64,000 nt of DNA from JAJDXO01 sp965221855 (GTDB taxonomy: Bacteria > Pseudomonadota > Alphaproteobacteria > Rhodospirillales > UBA2165). Below, piece after piece: positions 16,935-25,893 of the stretch (the stretch's first letter is position 1; each line of letters opens with the position of its first letter). The stretch covers positions 62,001 through 126,000 of the forward strand of contig CBDCSV010000005.1 of the NCBI GenBank assembly GCA_965221855.1, written 5' to 3'. The notes under the pieces were generated by a model that saw only the letters and a program-made list of their open reading frames with translations, was not told the DNA's origin and ran no database searches. The position numbers were made by a program, and so were the translations under genes.

Positions 16935-18383
16935 CTAACCCGCCCATTTGGGCGGGGTGAGGCGGCGCTTGCCGTCGGGGGTCTTGAGAATGCCGGGCTC
17001 GTCCATCTCCACCCGGTCCCAGAGCTTGCACGTCACCGGAACGTGCTTCTGGTCCAGGGCCTCGCAGTAGTTGGTGTATTCGCAGACGATGGCTTCCGCG
17101 CCGCGGCCGGTCTTCACCTTGAGAAACCAGTCCGGATCGGCCAGCGCCTGGCGGGCGAAGCCGACGATGTCGGCATTGCCCCGGGCGAGGACGTTTTCGG
17201 CCTGCTCGAAGCCGTGCATGCCGCCGGTGACGATGACGGGGGTCCGGTGACCCGCGTCATGGACCGCTTTCCGAATGCGCGCGGCGGGCTCGACGTTGCG
17301 CCCGAACGGCCCCTGATCGTCGGAATAGTACTGGGGCATGCATTCGTACCCGCTGGGCCCCGTATAGGGGTAGGCGGCGGCGCCGACGCTGGGCTGCTGG
17401 GCGTCCTCGAACTTGCCGCCCCGGGACAGGGACAGGAAGTCCATGCCCGCCCCGGCGAGCGCGGCGCCGATATAACAGGCATCGTCCACACTATTCCCGC
17501 CGTCCACGATGTCGTCGGAGAGGTAGCGGCAGCCGACGACATAATCGCCGCCGACGGCGGCCCGCACCGCCTCGTAGACTTCGAGGGGCAGCCGGGCCCG
17601 GTTTTCCACGGGCCCGCCGTACCCGTCATCCCGGTCGTTGAGGGCCGACAGGAACGACGCCATGGTGTAGGCGTGGGCATAGTGAAGCTCGACCCCGTCG
17701 AAGCCCGCCTTCTTGGCCCGGACGGCGGCGTCGGCGAATATGTCCGGCAGAACCTCCGGCAATTCCCTGATGTGAGGCAGATGGGTGTCGGTCACCCGTT
17801 CCCGGTAGCCCATCCGGAGGGACTCCAGCTCCCGCGGCGAGAGGATTGCGTCCAATTCCGCGTCTTCCATGGCGGCGAGATATTCCCGGATTTGGCCGTC
17901 GCTCAGGCCGCCGCCGAGCTTTTCGCGATGATCGCCGGTGATCTCCAGGAACCGGGCGAAATACTTGTCCGGGTCCGGGCGCCGTCGAATGGCCAGAAAA
18001 TCGATCAGCTGGATCAAGAGCCGGGTATGCCCCCGGCTTCGTTCCCGGACCGTGCCCACCAGATCCTCCAGGCCCGGAATGAACCGGTCGTCGCCGATGC
18101 GGAGCAGCGGGCCGCTCGGAATGTCGCGCACGCCCGTCGCCTCGACCACCATCGCGCCCGGCCGGCCGTCGGCGAACCGGCCATACCAGTCGAGCACCTC
18201 CGGGGTGACGAATCCCTCGGAGGTCGCGCGCCACGGCACCATCGCCGGCACCCATGTCCGCTGCTTCAGTTCCATCGTGCCGACGGTGACGGGACTGAAC
18301 AGCATGGAGGCCCCGGCCGCCGCCGCGGTCGGCCACTCGCCGGGATCCGGCTCCCATCTGACGCGCTCCGGAGGACGCCACAT
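16935..18383 (-). CDS. NADH:flavin oxidoreductase (Old Yellow Enzyme family)
   Basis: This 482-residue protein has an FMN-binding TIM barrel. It shows MLFSPVTVGTMELKQRTWVPAMV at the N-terminal strand, AKKAGFDGVELHYAHAY in mid-barrel, the OYE-type RDDGYGGPVENRARL segment and GGMHGFEQAENVLA near the phosphate site. The C-terminal cysteines (VCEYTNYC...VTC) resemble the 4Fe-4S loop of 2,4-dienoyl-CoA reductases, but one expected Cys is missing. It probably reduces an activated C=C bond or acts as a related flavin oxidoreductase. The start at 18383 (MWRPPERV) was chosen over a longer frame from 18467. It is divergent from purE. Confidence 0.87.
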   Translation of the reverse strand: MWRPPERVRWEPDPGEWPTAAAAGASMLFSPVTVGTMELKQRTWVPAMVPWRATSEGFVTPEVLDWYGRFADGRPGAMVVEATGVRDIPSGPLLRIGDDRFIPGLEDLVGTVRERSRGHTRLLIQLIDFLAIRRRPDPDKYFARFLEITGDHREKLGGGLSDGQIREYLAAMEDAELDAILSPRELESLRMGYRERVTDTHLPHIRELPEVLPDIFADAAVRAKKAGFDGVELHYAHAYTMASFLSALNDRDDGYGGPVENRARLPLEVYEAVRAAVGGDYVVGCRYLSDDIVDGGNSVDDACYIGAALAGAGMDFLSLSRGGKFEDAQQPSVGAAAYPYTGPSGYECMPQYYSDDQGPFGRNVEPAARIRKAVHDAGHRTPVIVTGGMHGFEQAENVLARGNADIVGFARQALADPDWFLKVKTGRGAEAIVCEYTNYCEALDQKHVPVTCKLWDRVEMDEPGILKTPDGKRRLTPPKWAG

Positions 18384-18564
18384 AATCCGCCTGCAACCTC
18401 GATTGGACTGGAGACCGGGACCATCATGGGCAAACCGGCCCCCAAGGGAAAGCCCCATGCCTGTCACGGGCCCGTCGACGGCCCTTCGCGATACCTGAAA
18501 TCATTGACATTCGGCCCGCCGGACGGTTCATTCGGTGCCTTTCCAGGGGCGGGGATTCGCACAC

Positions 18565-19050
18565 ATGGCAGACCCGATCATCGGCATCATCATGGGCTCC
18601 CAGTCCGATTGGGACACCATGCGCCATGCGGCCGACGTGCTCGAGGCCCTGGAGATTCCCTTCGAGACCAGGATCGTTTCGGCGCACCGGACACCGGACC
18701 GGCTCTACGCCTATGCCAGGGAGGCGAAGGGGCGCGGCCTCAAGGTCATCATCGCGGGCGCGGGCGGGGCGGCGCATCTGCCGGGCATGACCGCGTCCAT
18801 GACCATCCTGCCGGTGTTCGGCGTCCCGGTCGAAAGCAGCGCCTTGAGCGGCCTGGACAGCCTCCTTTCCATCGCCCAGATGCCCGGCGGCGTTCCGGTC
18901 GGAACGCTGGCCATCGGGACGGCGGGGGCAAGGAACGCCGGCCTGCTCGCGGCCTCGGTGGTGGCGACGTCCGATGATGAGGTGGCCGGCCGGCTGGAAG
19001 CCTGGCGCGCCGCCCAGACGGACGCCGTCGCCGATAAACCCGAGGATTAA
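18565..19050 (+). CDS. purE: PurE, N5-carboxyaminoimidazole ribonucleotide mutase
   Basis: This 161-residue class I PurE has the conserved IIMGSQSDWDTM loop at residues 8-19, SAHRTPDRL around 43 and AGAGGAAHLPGM around 71. It moves the carboxylate of N5-CAIR to C4 of the imidazole in de novo purine synthesis. The ATG at 18565 (MADPIIG) was preferred to one ten codons upstream. It is followed 18 bp later by purK, the usual bacterial pair. Confidence 0.97.
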   Translation: MADPIIGIIMGSQSDWDTMRHAADVLEALEIPFETRIVSAHRTPDRLYAYAREAKGRGLKVIIAGAGGAAHLPGMTASMTILPVFGVPVESSALSGLDSLLSIAQMPGGVPVGTLAIGTAGARNAGLLAASVVATSDDEVAGRLEAWRAAQTDAVADKPED

Positions 19051-19068
19051 GGGCATCCATTCCCGGCC

Positions 19069-20169
19069 ATGAGCGACCGCATCGAACCCGGCGGCACCAT
19101 CGGCATTTTCGGCGGCGGCCAACTCGGCCGGATGTTCGCCGAGGCCGCCCGGGACATGGGCTACCGGACCCATGTCTACTGCCCGGAGGAAAATTGTCCC
19201 GCGTCCCAGGTGGCGGACCGCCATACCAATGCGCCCTACGGCGACCTGGCGGCGCTACGGGCGTTCGCCGGGTCCATCGATGGGGCGACCTGCGAGTTTG
19301 AAAACGTTCCGGCCGCGGCGCTGGAAACGGTCGGCGGCGCCGTTCCCATCCGGCCCGATGCGGAAGCGCTCTCCATCGGCCAGGACCGGGCCAGGGAAAA
19401 GACGTTCTTCGAGGGCGTCGGCGCCGAAACCGCGCCGTGGCGTCCGGTGCACCGGATCGAGGATTTGAAAACGGCGGTCGAGGAGATCGGAACGCCGTCG
19501 ATCCTCAAGACGTCCCGCCTGGGGTATGACGGCAAGGGGCAGGCGCGGATCGATTCACGCGGCGAGGCCGCCGCGGCCTGGGAGGCGATCGGCGGCCGCT
19601 CATCGGAAGGCGCGGTCGAGCCCTTTGCGGTTCTGGAAGGCTTCGTCGATTTTCAATGCGAAATCTCGGTGATCGCCGCGCGGGGCCGGGACGGCGGCAT
19701 CGAATGTTTCGAACCGGTTCGGAACGTTCACCGCAACCACATATTACACACCACCACCGCGCCGGCGGCGGTGCCGGCGGCGGTCGCCGACGCGGCAACC
19801 GGGATCGCCGCCCGGGCGGCGGACGCCCTGGACCTGGTCGGGCTCCTGGCGGTCGAAATGTTCGTGACCGAGGACGGCCGGGTCCTGGTCAACGAAATGG
19901 CGCCGCGTCCCCACAATTCCGGCCACTGGACCATCGATGCCTGCGAGACCAGCCAGTACCAGCAGCTGGTCCGCGCCGTTTGCGGTTTGCCCTTGGGCGA
20001 CCCCGCCCGGCACCACGATGCCGTGATGACCAATATCCTGGGCGAGGACATGCACCTGGTTCCCGGATACGAGGCGGACCCCGAAGCCCGCCTGCACATG
20101 TACGGCAAGGCGGAGGCGCGTCCCGGGCGAAAAATGGGGCACGTGACCCGCCTGTCGGCGAAATCCTGA
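19069..20169 (+). CDS. purK: PurK, N5-carboxyaminoimidazole ribonucleotide synthase
   Basis: This 366-residue ATP-grasp enzyme begins with the PurK pre-ATP-grasp motif IGIFGGGQLGRMFAEAA. Its ATP-binding segment includes ILKTSRLGYDGKGQ, and NEMAPRPHNSGHWT is the metal/phosphate motif near residue 280. It uses ATP and bicarbonate to make N5-CAIR, the substrate of the adjacent PurE. The two genes form a short purine operon, with an aminotransferase converging just downstream. Confidence 0.97.
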   Translation: MSDRIEPGGTIGIFGGGQLGRMFAEAARDMGYRTHVYCPEENCPASQVADRHTNAPYGDLAALRAFAGSIDGATCEFENVPAAALETVGGAVPIRPDAEALSIGQDRAREKTFFEGVGAETAPWRPVHRIEDLKTAVEEIGTPSILKTSRLGYDGKGQARIDSRGEAAAAWEAIGGRSSEGAVEPFAVLEGFVDFQCEISVIAARGRDGGIECFEPVRNVHRNHILHTTTAPAAVPAAVADAATGIAARAADALDLVGLLAVEMFVTEDGRVLVNEMAPRPHNSGHWTIDACETSQYQQLVRAVCGLPLGDPARHHDAVMTNILGEDMHLVPGYEADPEARLHMYGKAEARPGRKMGHVTRLSAKS

Positions 20170-20185
20170 TAAGCGGCGATGCGGG

Positions 20186-21505
20186 TCAGGCAGCCGCTTC
20201 CAGCGCCGATTTGACGATCGCCGCCAACTGATCGATGTGGTCCTTTTCGGCAATCAGGGGCGGTGAGAGAGCGAGGATATCGCCGGTGTACCGGATCAGC
20301 GCGCCGGCCTTGAACGCCTCGACGAACACGTCATGGGCGCGCGCCGAGGGCGCGCCGCCGCGCGGCTCCAATTCGATGCCGGCGGCGAGGCCGATATTCC
20401 GTATGTCGACGACATGGGGGCATTCGCGGAGGCCGTGCACCGCGTCCTCGAAGTGGGGCGCGAGGTTCGCGGCCCGCTGGAACAGGCCTTCCCGGGCATA
20501 GATGTCGAGCGCCGCGAGGCCGGCGGCGCTGGCCACCGGATGGCCCGAATAGGTATAGCCGTGATAGAGCTCGGTCGCCCCCTCCGGGGCGTCCATGAAC
20601 ACCGCGTGCACGTCGCCGTGCACGATGGCCGCGCCCATGGGAACGGTCGCATTGGTGAGCCCCTTGGCGATGCACATGAGATCGGGCGTCACGCCGAAGC
20701 GCTCCGCCGCCGACCCGGCGCCCAGCCTGCCGAATGCGGTGATGACCTCGTCGAAAATCAGCAGGATGCCGTGCCGCGCGCTGATTTCCCGCAGCCGTTC
20801 CAGATAGCCGGCCGGCGGCGGCAGCACGCCGGTGGATCCCGCCATCGGCTCGACGATCACCGCGGCGATGGTCTCCGCGCCGTGCAGGTAAACCAAATCC
20901 TCCAGCGCGTCGGCGAGGTGGGCGCCCCATTCGGGCTGTCCCCTGGAAAAAGCGTTGTGTTCCAGGGAGTGGGTGTGGGGCAGGTGGTCGATATCGGACA
21001 GCAGGTTGCCGTAATCCTTGCGGTTGGCTTGAATGCCGCCGACGGAGACGCCGCCGAAGCCGGCGCCGTGAAACGCCCGTGACCGGCCGATCAGCTTGGT
21101 CCGCGAGGCCTGGCCGTTCGCCTTGTGATAGGCCAGCGCGATCTTGAGCGCGCTGTCGACGGCCTCGGAGCCCGAGTTGGTGAAGAACACATGGTCCAGC
21201 CCGTCGGGCATCATCGCCGAAATCCGGTTGGCCAGCTCGAAGGCCTTCGGGTGAGCGACCTGATACGAGGGCGCGTAGTCGAGCTCCAGCACCTGCGCGG
21301 AGATGGCCTCGGCAATCTCGGGCCGGCCGTGTCCGGCATTTACGCACCAAAGGCCGGACATCCCGTCCAGGATTTGCCGTCCGTCCGCGGTCCAGTAGTG
21401 GACGCCTTCGCCCTTTACGACCATACGCGGATCCGCCTTGAACGCCCGGTTGGGGCTGAACGGCATCCAGAAGGCCTCGAGATCGTTGGGTATCGGCGTG
21501 TCCAT
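20186..21505 (-). CDS. Class III PLP-dependent aminotransferase (omega-amino acid:pyruvate type)
   Basis: This 439-residue fold-type I enzyme resembles beta-alanine/omega-amino acid:pyruvate aminotransferases. It has DGMSGLWCVNAGHG near residue 48, the substrate/PLP region VFFTNSGSEAVDSALKIA, IFDEVITAFGRLG around 255 and the PLP lysine in MCIAKGLTNATVPMGAA. It would transfer an amino group from an omega-amino acid or amine to pyruvate. It lies convergent to purK and divergent from the indolepyruvate oxidoreductase-like pair. Regulation by substrate is plausible but not shown. Confidence 0.92.
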   Translation of the reverse strand: MDTPIPNDLEAFWMPFSPNRAFKADPRMVVKGEGVHYWTADGRQILDGMSGLWCVNAGHGRPEIAEAISAQVLELDYAPSYQVAHPKAFELANRISAMMPDGLDHVFFTNSGSEAVDSALKIALAYHKANGQASRTKLIGRSRAFHGAGFGGVSVGGIQANRKDYGNLLSDIDHLPHTHSLEHNAFSRGQPEWGAHLADALEDLVYLHGAETIAAVIVEPMAGSTGVLPPPAGYLERLREISARHGILLIFDEVITAFGRLGAGSAAERFGVTPDLMCIAKGLTNATVPMGAAIVHGDVHAVFMDAPEGATELYHGYTYSGHPVASAAGLAALDIYAREGLFQRAANLAPHFEDAVHGLRECPHVVDIRNIGLAAGIELEPRGGAPSARAHDVFVEAFKAGALIRYTGDILALSPPLIAEKDHIDQLAAIVKSALEAAA

Positions 21506-21674
21506 GTCTTCCCCCCGTCAATTCCGGCACCTAGATAGCCTTTTGCGACGCAAAAAGCACGCGATTAACCGCAAAGCCCCGGGGGTTTTGTTTTGCTTGT
21601 GGGCGGCCCCGGCTTGGCTACACTTGTCGGCGACGCGAACAATTCTTCACTGGCCTTCACTGGATGGGAGAACC

Positions 21675-23855
21675 ATGGACGGGGGCGCGGCAATTCCGGT
21701 CAAGAAGGTCGCCGTCGGCGACCGGTCGTTTGCGGAGGAAGTCCGCAAGCTTCAGATGGGCGCCGGGGAGGAATTCCACGGCGAGACGATCCTTTGCGTG
21801 ACCAAGGCGCTGCTGCAGGCGGGCGTCTCCTATATCGGCGGCTATCCCGGCGCGCCCATGTCGCACCTCATCGACGTGATGGCCGACGCCAAGGACGAAA
21901 TCCTCGATCCCATGGGCATTCAGTTCGAACAGTCGGCCTCCGAGGCGGCGGCGGCTTCGCTGCTCAGCGCCTCCATCCACTACCCGATGCGCGGCGCCGT
22001 CACCTGGAAGTCGGTGGTCGGAACCAATGTCGCGTCCGACGCCATCTCCAACCTGGCCTCCACCGGGGTGACCGGCGGATCGCTGATCATCATCGGCGAG
22101 GATTACGGCGAAGGGTCGTCGATCATGCAGGAGCGGACTCACGCCTTCGCCATGAAGTCGTCGCTGCCCCTGATCGATCCCCGCTACGACATGGAGAAGA
22201 TCGTCGATCTTACCGAGCGGGCCTTCGAGATGTCGGAAGCGTCCAACCTCCCGGTTTTCTTCCAGCTCCGCATCCGCGCCTGCCACATGACCGGCTCCTT
22301 CGTCGCCAAGGACAACAAGGTCCCGCAATACTCGACCCGCAATCCCGTGCCGCGGGCCGAATACGACATGACCAAAATCGTGCTGCCGCCGGCGTCCTAT
22401 GCCCACGAGAAGCACAAGTTCGACGCGCGCCTGCCGGCCATCCAAAACTACGTCCGGGAAAACGACATCAACGAAATTTTCCCGGGGGCGGGCGGGCCGT
22501 TCGGGATCATCACCCAGGGCGGCGCCTACTCGATGGTCATCCGGGCGCTTCGCCAGCTTGGGCTGGCGGATGCCTTCGGCAATACCGACGTGCCGATCAT
22601 GGTGCTCAATGTCGTCTACCCGCTGGTGCCGGAACAGATCACCGGGTTCATGACCGGCAGGGAAAGCGTCCTGGTGGTCGAGGAGGGCAATCCCAACTTC
22701 ATCGAAACCCAGATCGCCGAATATGCCCACAAGGCCAGGATCGATTGCGCCATCCACGGCAAGGATGTCCTGCCCATGGCCGGCGAATACACCGTCGACA
22801 CGGTGCGGGCCGGCCTCGCCGAGTACATGACCGACTTCGCGCCCGAGCCGTATGCCGCGACCGCCAAATCGAATTACCAGGCGACGCGGGGTGCCGTCGA
22901 CACCGCCAACAAAATTCTCAGGGATCACATGCCGGAACCGCTGCCGGCCCGGCCGCCGTCCTTCTGCACCGGGTGCCCGGAGCGTCCCATCTTCGCCGCC
23001 ATGAAACTCCTGATGCGCGAGCGCGGCCCCATGCACGTATCCATGGACATCGGCTGCAACCTGTTCGGCTCCCTGCCGCCGTTCCATGTGGGCAACACGG
23101 TGCTCGGCTACGGCTTGTCGCTGGCCAGCGGCACCATGGTCGGCCCGGCCCTCGATCAGCCGGTGATCGCGGTCATGGGCGACGGCGGGTTCTGGCACAA
23201 CGGCGTGTCGTCCGGCGCCATCAATGCCCAATGGAACAACTACGATGCCGTGCTGGTCATTCTCGAGAACGGCTATGCGGCGGCCACCGGCCATCAGCGC
23301 CTGCCGTCGTCGGGCGAGACGCCGGTCGGCGTGGACTCCGAGGTAACCATCGAAAACGCGCTCAAGGGTCTCGGCGTCAAATGGATCAAGCGGGTCGACA
23401 GCTACGACCTGCCGCAGACCATCAACGCGCTGAGGGACGCCCTCGATGCAAGGGGCAATCAGCTCCGTGTCGTGATCTCCGACAACGAGTGCATGCTGGC
23501 CCGCCAGCGCCGCGAGCGCCCGCAAAAGGCGCAGGCGATGAAGGACGGCCGGGCCGTCATCCAGGAGCGCTTCGGCGTCGATCCCGAAGTGTGCACCGGC
23601 GATCACTCGTGCATGCGGCTGAACGGCTGCCCGTCCCTGTCTCTCAAACATTCCGCCGATCCGCTGAAGGAGACGCCCATCGCCACGGTCGAGGACAGCT
23701 GCGTTGCGTGCGGTCACTGCGGTGAAGTGGCGCACGCCGCCCAGCTCTGTCCGTCGTTCTATCGCGCCGAAGGCCTGTTCAACGCGGGGCCGCTTCGCCG
23801 CGCGGCGCACGCCGTCAACAAACGGCTGCTGTCCCTGATGGGGGCGTACGAATGA
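21675..23855 (+). CDS. Indolepyruvate:ferredoxin oxidoreductase-like alpha subunit (IorA)
   Basis: This 726-residue protein has an N-terminal pyrimidine-binding domain (GGYPGAPMSHLID), a central transketolase-like domain and the TPP/Mg motif GDGGFWHNGVSSGAINAQWNN. C-terminal cysteine clusters (CTGDHSCMRLNGCP and CVACGHCGEVAHAAQLCP) should hold Fe-S centres. It is expected to oxidatively decarboxylate an aryl-2-oxoacid to its CoA ester, reducing ferredoxin. The ATG at 21675 follows GGGAGAACC. It overlaps the beta subunit by 4 bp (ATGA). The nearby CoA ligases and Rieske oxygenase suggest an aromatic acid context. Confidence 0.9.
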   Translation: MDGGAAIPVKKVAVGDRSFAEEVRKLQMGAGEEFHGETILCVTKALLQAGVSYIGGYPGAPMSHLIDVMADAKDEILDPMGIQFEQSASEAAAASLLSASIHYPMRGAVTWKSVVGTNVASDAISNLASTGVTGGSLIIIGEDYGEGSSIMQERTHAFAMKSSLPLIDPRYDMEKIVDLTERAFEMSEASNLPVFFQLRIRACHMTGSFVAKDNKVPQYSTRNPVPRAEYDMTKIVLPPASYAHEKHKFDARLPAIQNYVRENDINEIFPGAGGPFGIITQGGAYSMVIRALRQLGLADAFGNTDVPIMVLNVVYPLVPEQITGFMTGRESVLVVEEGNPNFIETQIAEYAHKARIDCAIHGKDVLPMAGEYTVDTVRAGLAEYMTDFAPEPYAATAKSNYQATRGAVDTANKILRDHMPEPLPARPPSFCTGCPERPIFAAMKLLMRERGPMHVSMDIGCNLFGSLPPFHVGNTVLGYGLSLASGTMVGPALDQPVIAVMGDGGFWHNGVSSGAINAQWNNYDAVLVILENGYAAATGHQRLPSSGETPVGVDSEVTIENALKGLGVKWIKRVDSYDLPQTINALRDALDARGNQLRVVISDNECMLARQRRERPQKAQAMKDGRAVIQERFGVDPEVCTGDHSCMRLNGCPSLSLKHSADPLKETPIATVEDSCVACGHCGEVAHAAQLCPSFYRAEGLFNAGPLRRAAHAVNKRLLSLMGAYE

Positions 23856-25282
23856 CCGTCGAGCGTCCGGTGGCGGCGCTCATCGGCGCCCTTGGCGGCC
23901 AGGGCGGCGGCGTCCTCGTCGACTGGCTGGTGACCGCGGCGGAGAAATCCGGGTATCCGGCGCAGGCGACCTCGACGCCGGGCGTGGCCCAGCGGACCGG
24001 CGCCACGACCTACCTGTTCGAGTTGTTCCCGGAGAAGAATCCGGCGGAGCCGCCCCTGTTCGCCCTGTTCCCGGGTTCCGACGACATCGACCTGATGGCG
24101 GCGCTGGAGCCCACGGAGGCGGGCCGGGCGCTGGAGCGCGGCTTCGTCACCGCCCGGACGACGGTGATCACCGCGACCGAGCGCACCTACTCGACGGCCG
24201 AGAAGGTCGCCGCGGGCGACGGCACGGTCCCGGCGCGGCCGGTGCTCGACGGCTTGAGCCGGGCCTCCAGGGATTTGATCGCCTTGCCGATGAAGGAACT
24301 GACCGGCGGCGTGTCGCCCCAGTGGAACGCGGTGCTGTTCGGCGCCATCGCGGGCTCGGGCGTATTCCCGTTCTCCGTCGACGATTGCCGGGATGCCATC
24401 CGCGGCAAGGGGGTCGCGGTCGACCGGAACCTGAGAGGGTTCGAGCAGGGCGTGGAGCAGGCGCGCCTGAAGGCGCCGCTCCCCGAAGAGGAAGACGGGC
24501 TCGCCTATAACGGCCCGCCGCCCGGGTTCGAGACCGAACTCGACCGATATCCCGAGGGTCTGCGGCCGGTCGTCGGTCATGCATTGGCGCGGCTGGTGGA
24601 CTACCAGGACGACGCCTACGCCCGGCTGTTCCTCGAACATCTGTGGACGGTGAAGGCGCTGGATACGTCGGACAGCATGACCCTCACCGAGGAGACGGCG
24701 AAGCGGCTCGCCGCCTGGATGAGCTTCGAGGATGTCATCCGCGTGGCGCAGCTCAAGACCCGGCCCGGACGCCTCGACCGCATCCGGGGCGAGCTCGAAT
24801 TGCCGGAAGACGCGATCCTGAATCTGCGCGACTACTTCAAACCGGGTCACGCCGAAATGGCCGGCTTCCTCCCCCGCTGGCTCGCGTGGATGGTGCCCAA
24901 GGGAAGCGGCCGCGCCGGGAGCGGCTGGTCGCTGCATTGGCCGACCTCGTCCGCCTGGGGGTTCGCCGGTTTGAAACTGCTCGCCGGGCGCAAGGGGTTC
25001 CGCCGCGCGGGTTCCCAATACGGCGAGGAACACGCGGCCATCGGGCGGTGGCTGGACGCCATCCGGGCCGCCGCCCCCGTCGACATGGAACTCGCCGTCC
25101 AGACCGCCAAGGCGGCGATCTGGGCGCGGGGCTACGGCATGGTGCGCAGGGAAGGGATGGCGACGCTCGACGGGCTGCTGGACGGCTGGACCGAAAGGCT
25201 GAGCGATCCGGCGGCGCTGAAAGCGAAGGTGGACCAATCCATCATCCTCGCCCACGCCAATCCCGACGCGGACATTCACTAG
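23852..25282 (+). CDS. Indolepyruvate oxidoreductase beta-like subunit with extended C-terminal domain
   Basis: This 476-residue protein begins with the 2-oxoacid:acceptor oxidoreductase gamma fold (ALIGALGGQGGGVLVDWLVTAAE), the region found in IorB proteins of about 200 residues. It then has an extra C-terminal region of some 250 residues rich in helices, including VDYQDDAYARLFLEHL and IWARGYGMVRREGMA. This is the arrangement annotated as a DUF6537 extension in ferredoxin-independent homologues. It is translationally coupled to the alpha subunit. The extension may replace ferredoxin docking or add an acceptor site, which is inference. Confidence 0.87.
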   Translation: MTVERPVAALIGALGGQGGGVLVDWLVTAAEKSGYPAQATSTPGVAQRTGATTYLFELFPEKNPAEPPLFALFPGSDDIDLMAALEPTEAGRALERGFVTARTTVITATERTYSTAEKVAAGDGTVPARPVLDGLSRASRDLIALPMKELTGGVSPQWNAVLFGAIAGSGVFPFSVDDCRDAIRGKGVAVDRNLRGFEQGVEQARLKAPLPEEEDGLAYNGPPPGFETELDRYPEGLRPVVGHALARLVDYQDDAYARLFLEHLWTVKALDTSDSMTLTEETAKRLAAWMSFEDVIRVAQLKTRPGRLDRIRGELELPEDAILNLRDYFKPGHAEMAGFLPRWLAWMVPKGSGRAGSGWSLHWPTSSAWGFAGLKLLAGRKGFRRAGSQYGEEHAAIGRWLDAIRAAAPVDMELAVQTAKAAIWARGYGMVRREGMATLDGLLDGWTERLSDPAALKAKVDQSIILAHANPDADIH

Positions 25283-25290
25283 GGCGGACC

Positions 25291-25644
25291 ATGCCCAAAC
25301 CGGGGAACTACCTGCTCATCGCCGCCATGGACGTCGAGCCCGGCAAGGAAGCCCTGCTGAACGAGGTCTACGACACGGAACACATCCCCGAGATCATGAA
25401 AATTCCCGGTGTGGTATCCGTTTCGCGGATGGAGAAGGTGCCGCTGGTCTTCGGTATCGGCGGCGAGGTGAAGGAAATTCCCACCGGCGACAGGCCGAAA
25501 TTCACCGCCATCTACGAGATCGAAAGCCCCGAGGTCCTGAAATCGAAGGCGTGGGGGGAGGCGGTGGAATACGGCCGCTGGCCGGAACAGGTCCGGCCCT
25601 ACACCTCCAACCGCCAGTTCACCTTGCAGAGAGTGACCAGCTAG
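25291..25644 (+). CDS. Small stress-responsive-like alpha/beta-barrel protein (EthD/DUF4286-like)
   Basis: This 117-residue cytoplasmic protein carries a ferredoxin-like fold pattern: YLLIAAMDVEPGKEALLNEVYDTEHIPEIMKIPGV, followed by FTAIYEIESPEVLKSKAW. Such dimeric alpha/beta-barrel proteins are found beside aromatic and polyketide enzymes. The start is 8 bp after the beta-subunit stop, so it is very likely co-transcribed with the oxidoreductase pair. Its function is unknown; it could bind or channel a small hydrophobic intermediate. Confidence 0.72.
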   Translation: MPKPGNYLLIAAMDVEPGKEALLNEVYDTEHIPEIMKIPGVVSVSRMEKVPLVFGIGGEVKEIPTGDRPKFTAIYEIESPEVLKSKAWGEAVEYGRWPEQVRPYTSNRQFTLQRVTS

Positions 25645-25893
25645 AGCGGCTTGGTTCCATTTGGGTTCATATCCCCATGGGGTGAAGAAGCTTCGCGCAC
25701 CCCCCCACCCTCGACGCCCGGCTGAAAGCCGGCCGTCTCGACCTCCCCCTTCCAGCCTTCGTAGCCGAAGGCTACTTCGGCGGAGTAGGCCCAGGGGGGA
25801 GGTAGACCGATCCGCGTATTCCCTCCCCCCTTCGAGGGGGAGGGCCAGGGAGGGGGGGCGCAAAAACGGGAATCCGTTAATTGAGTACAGACC
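25645..25893. repeat. Intergenic repeat block with CCCTCCCCC-TTCG-GGGGGAGGG hairpin
   Basis: The interval between the convergent small protein and the Rieske beta subunit is GC-skewed and repeat-rich. It contains GCCCGGCTGAAAGCCGGC (a stem), CTTCGTAGCCGAAGGCTAC and a strong stem at about 25821-25844. The same core occurs at 15552-15567, and the CCGAAG/TTCGG theme recurs at 8380-8420. It is most likely a dispersed extragenic element that also serves as terminator. Confidence 0.5.
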
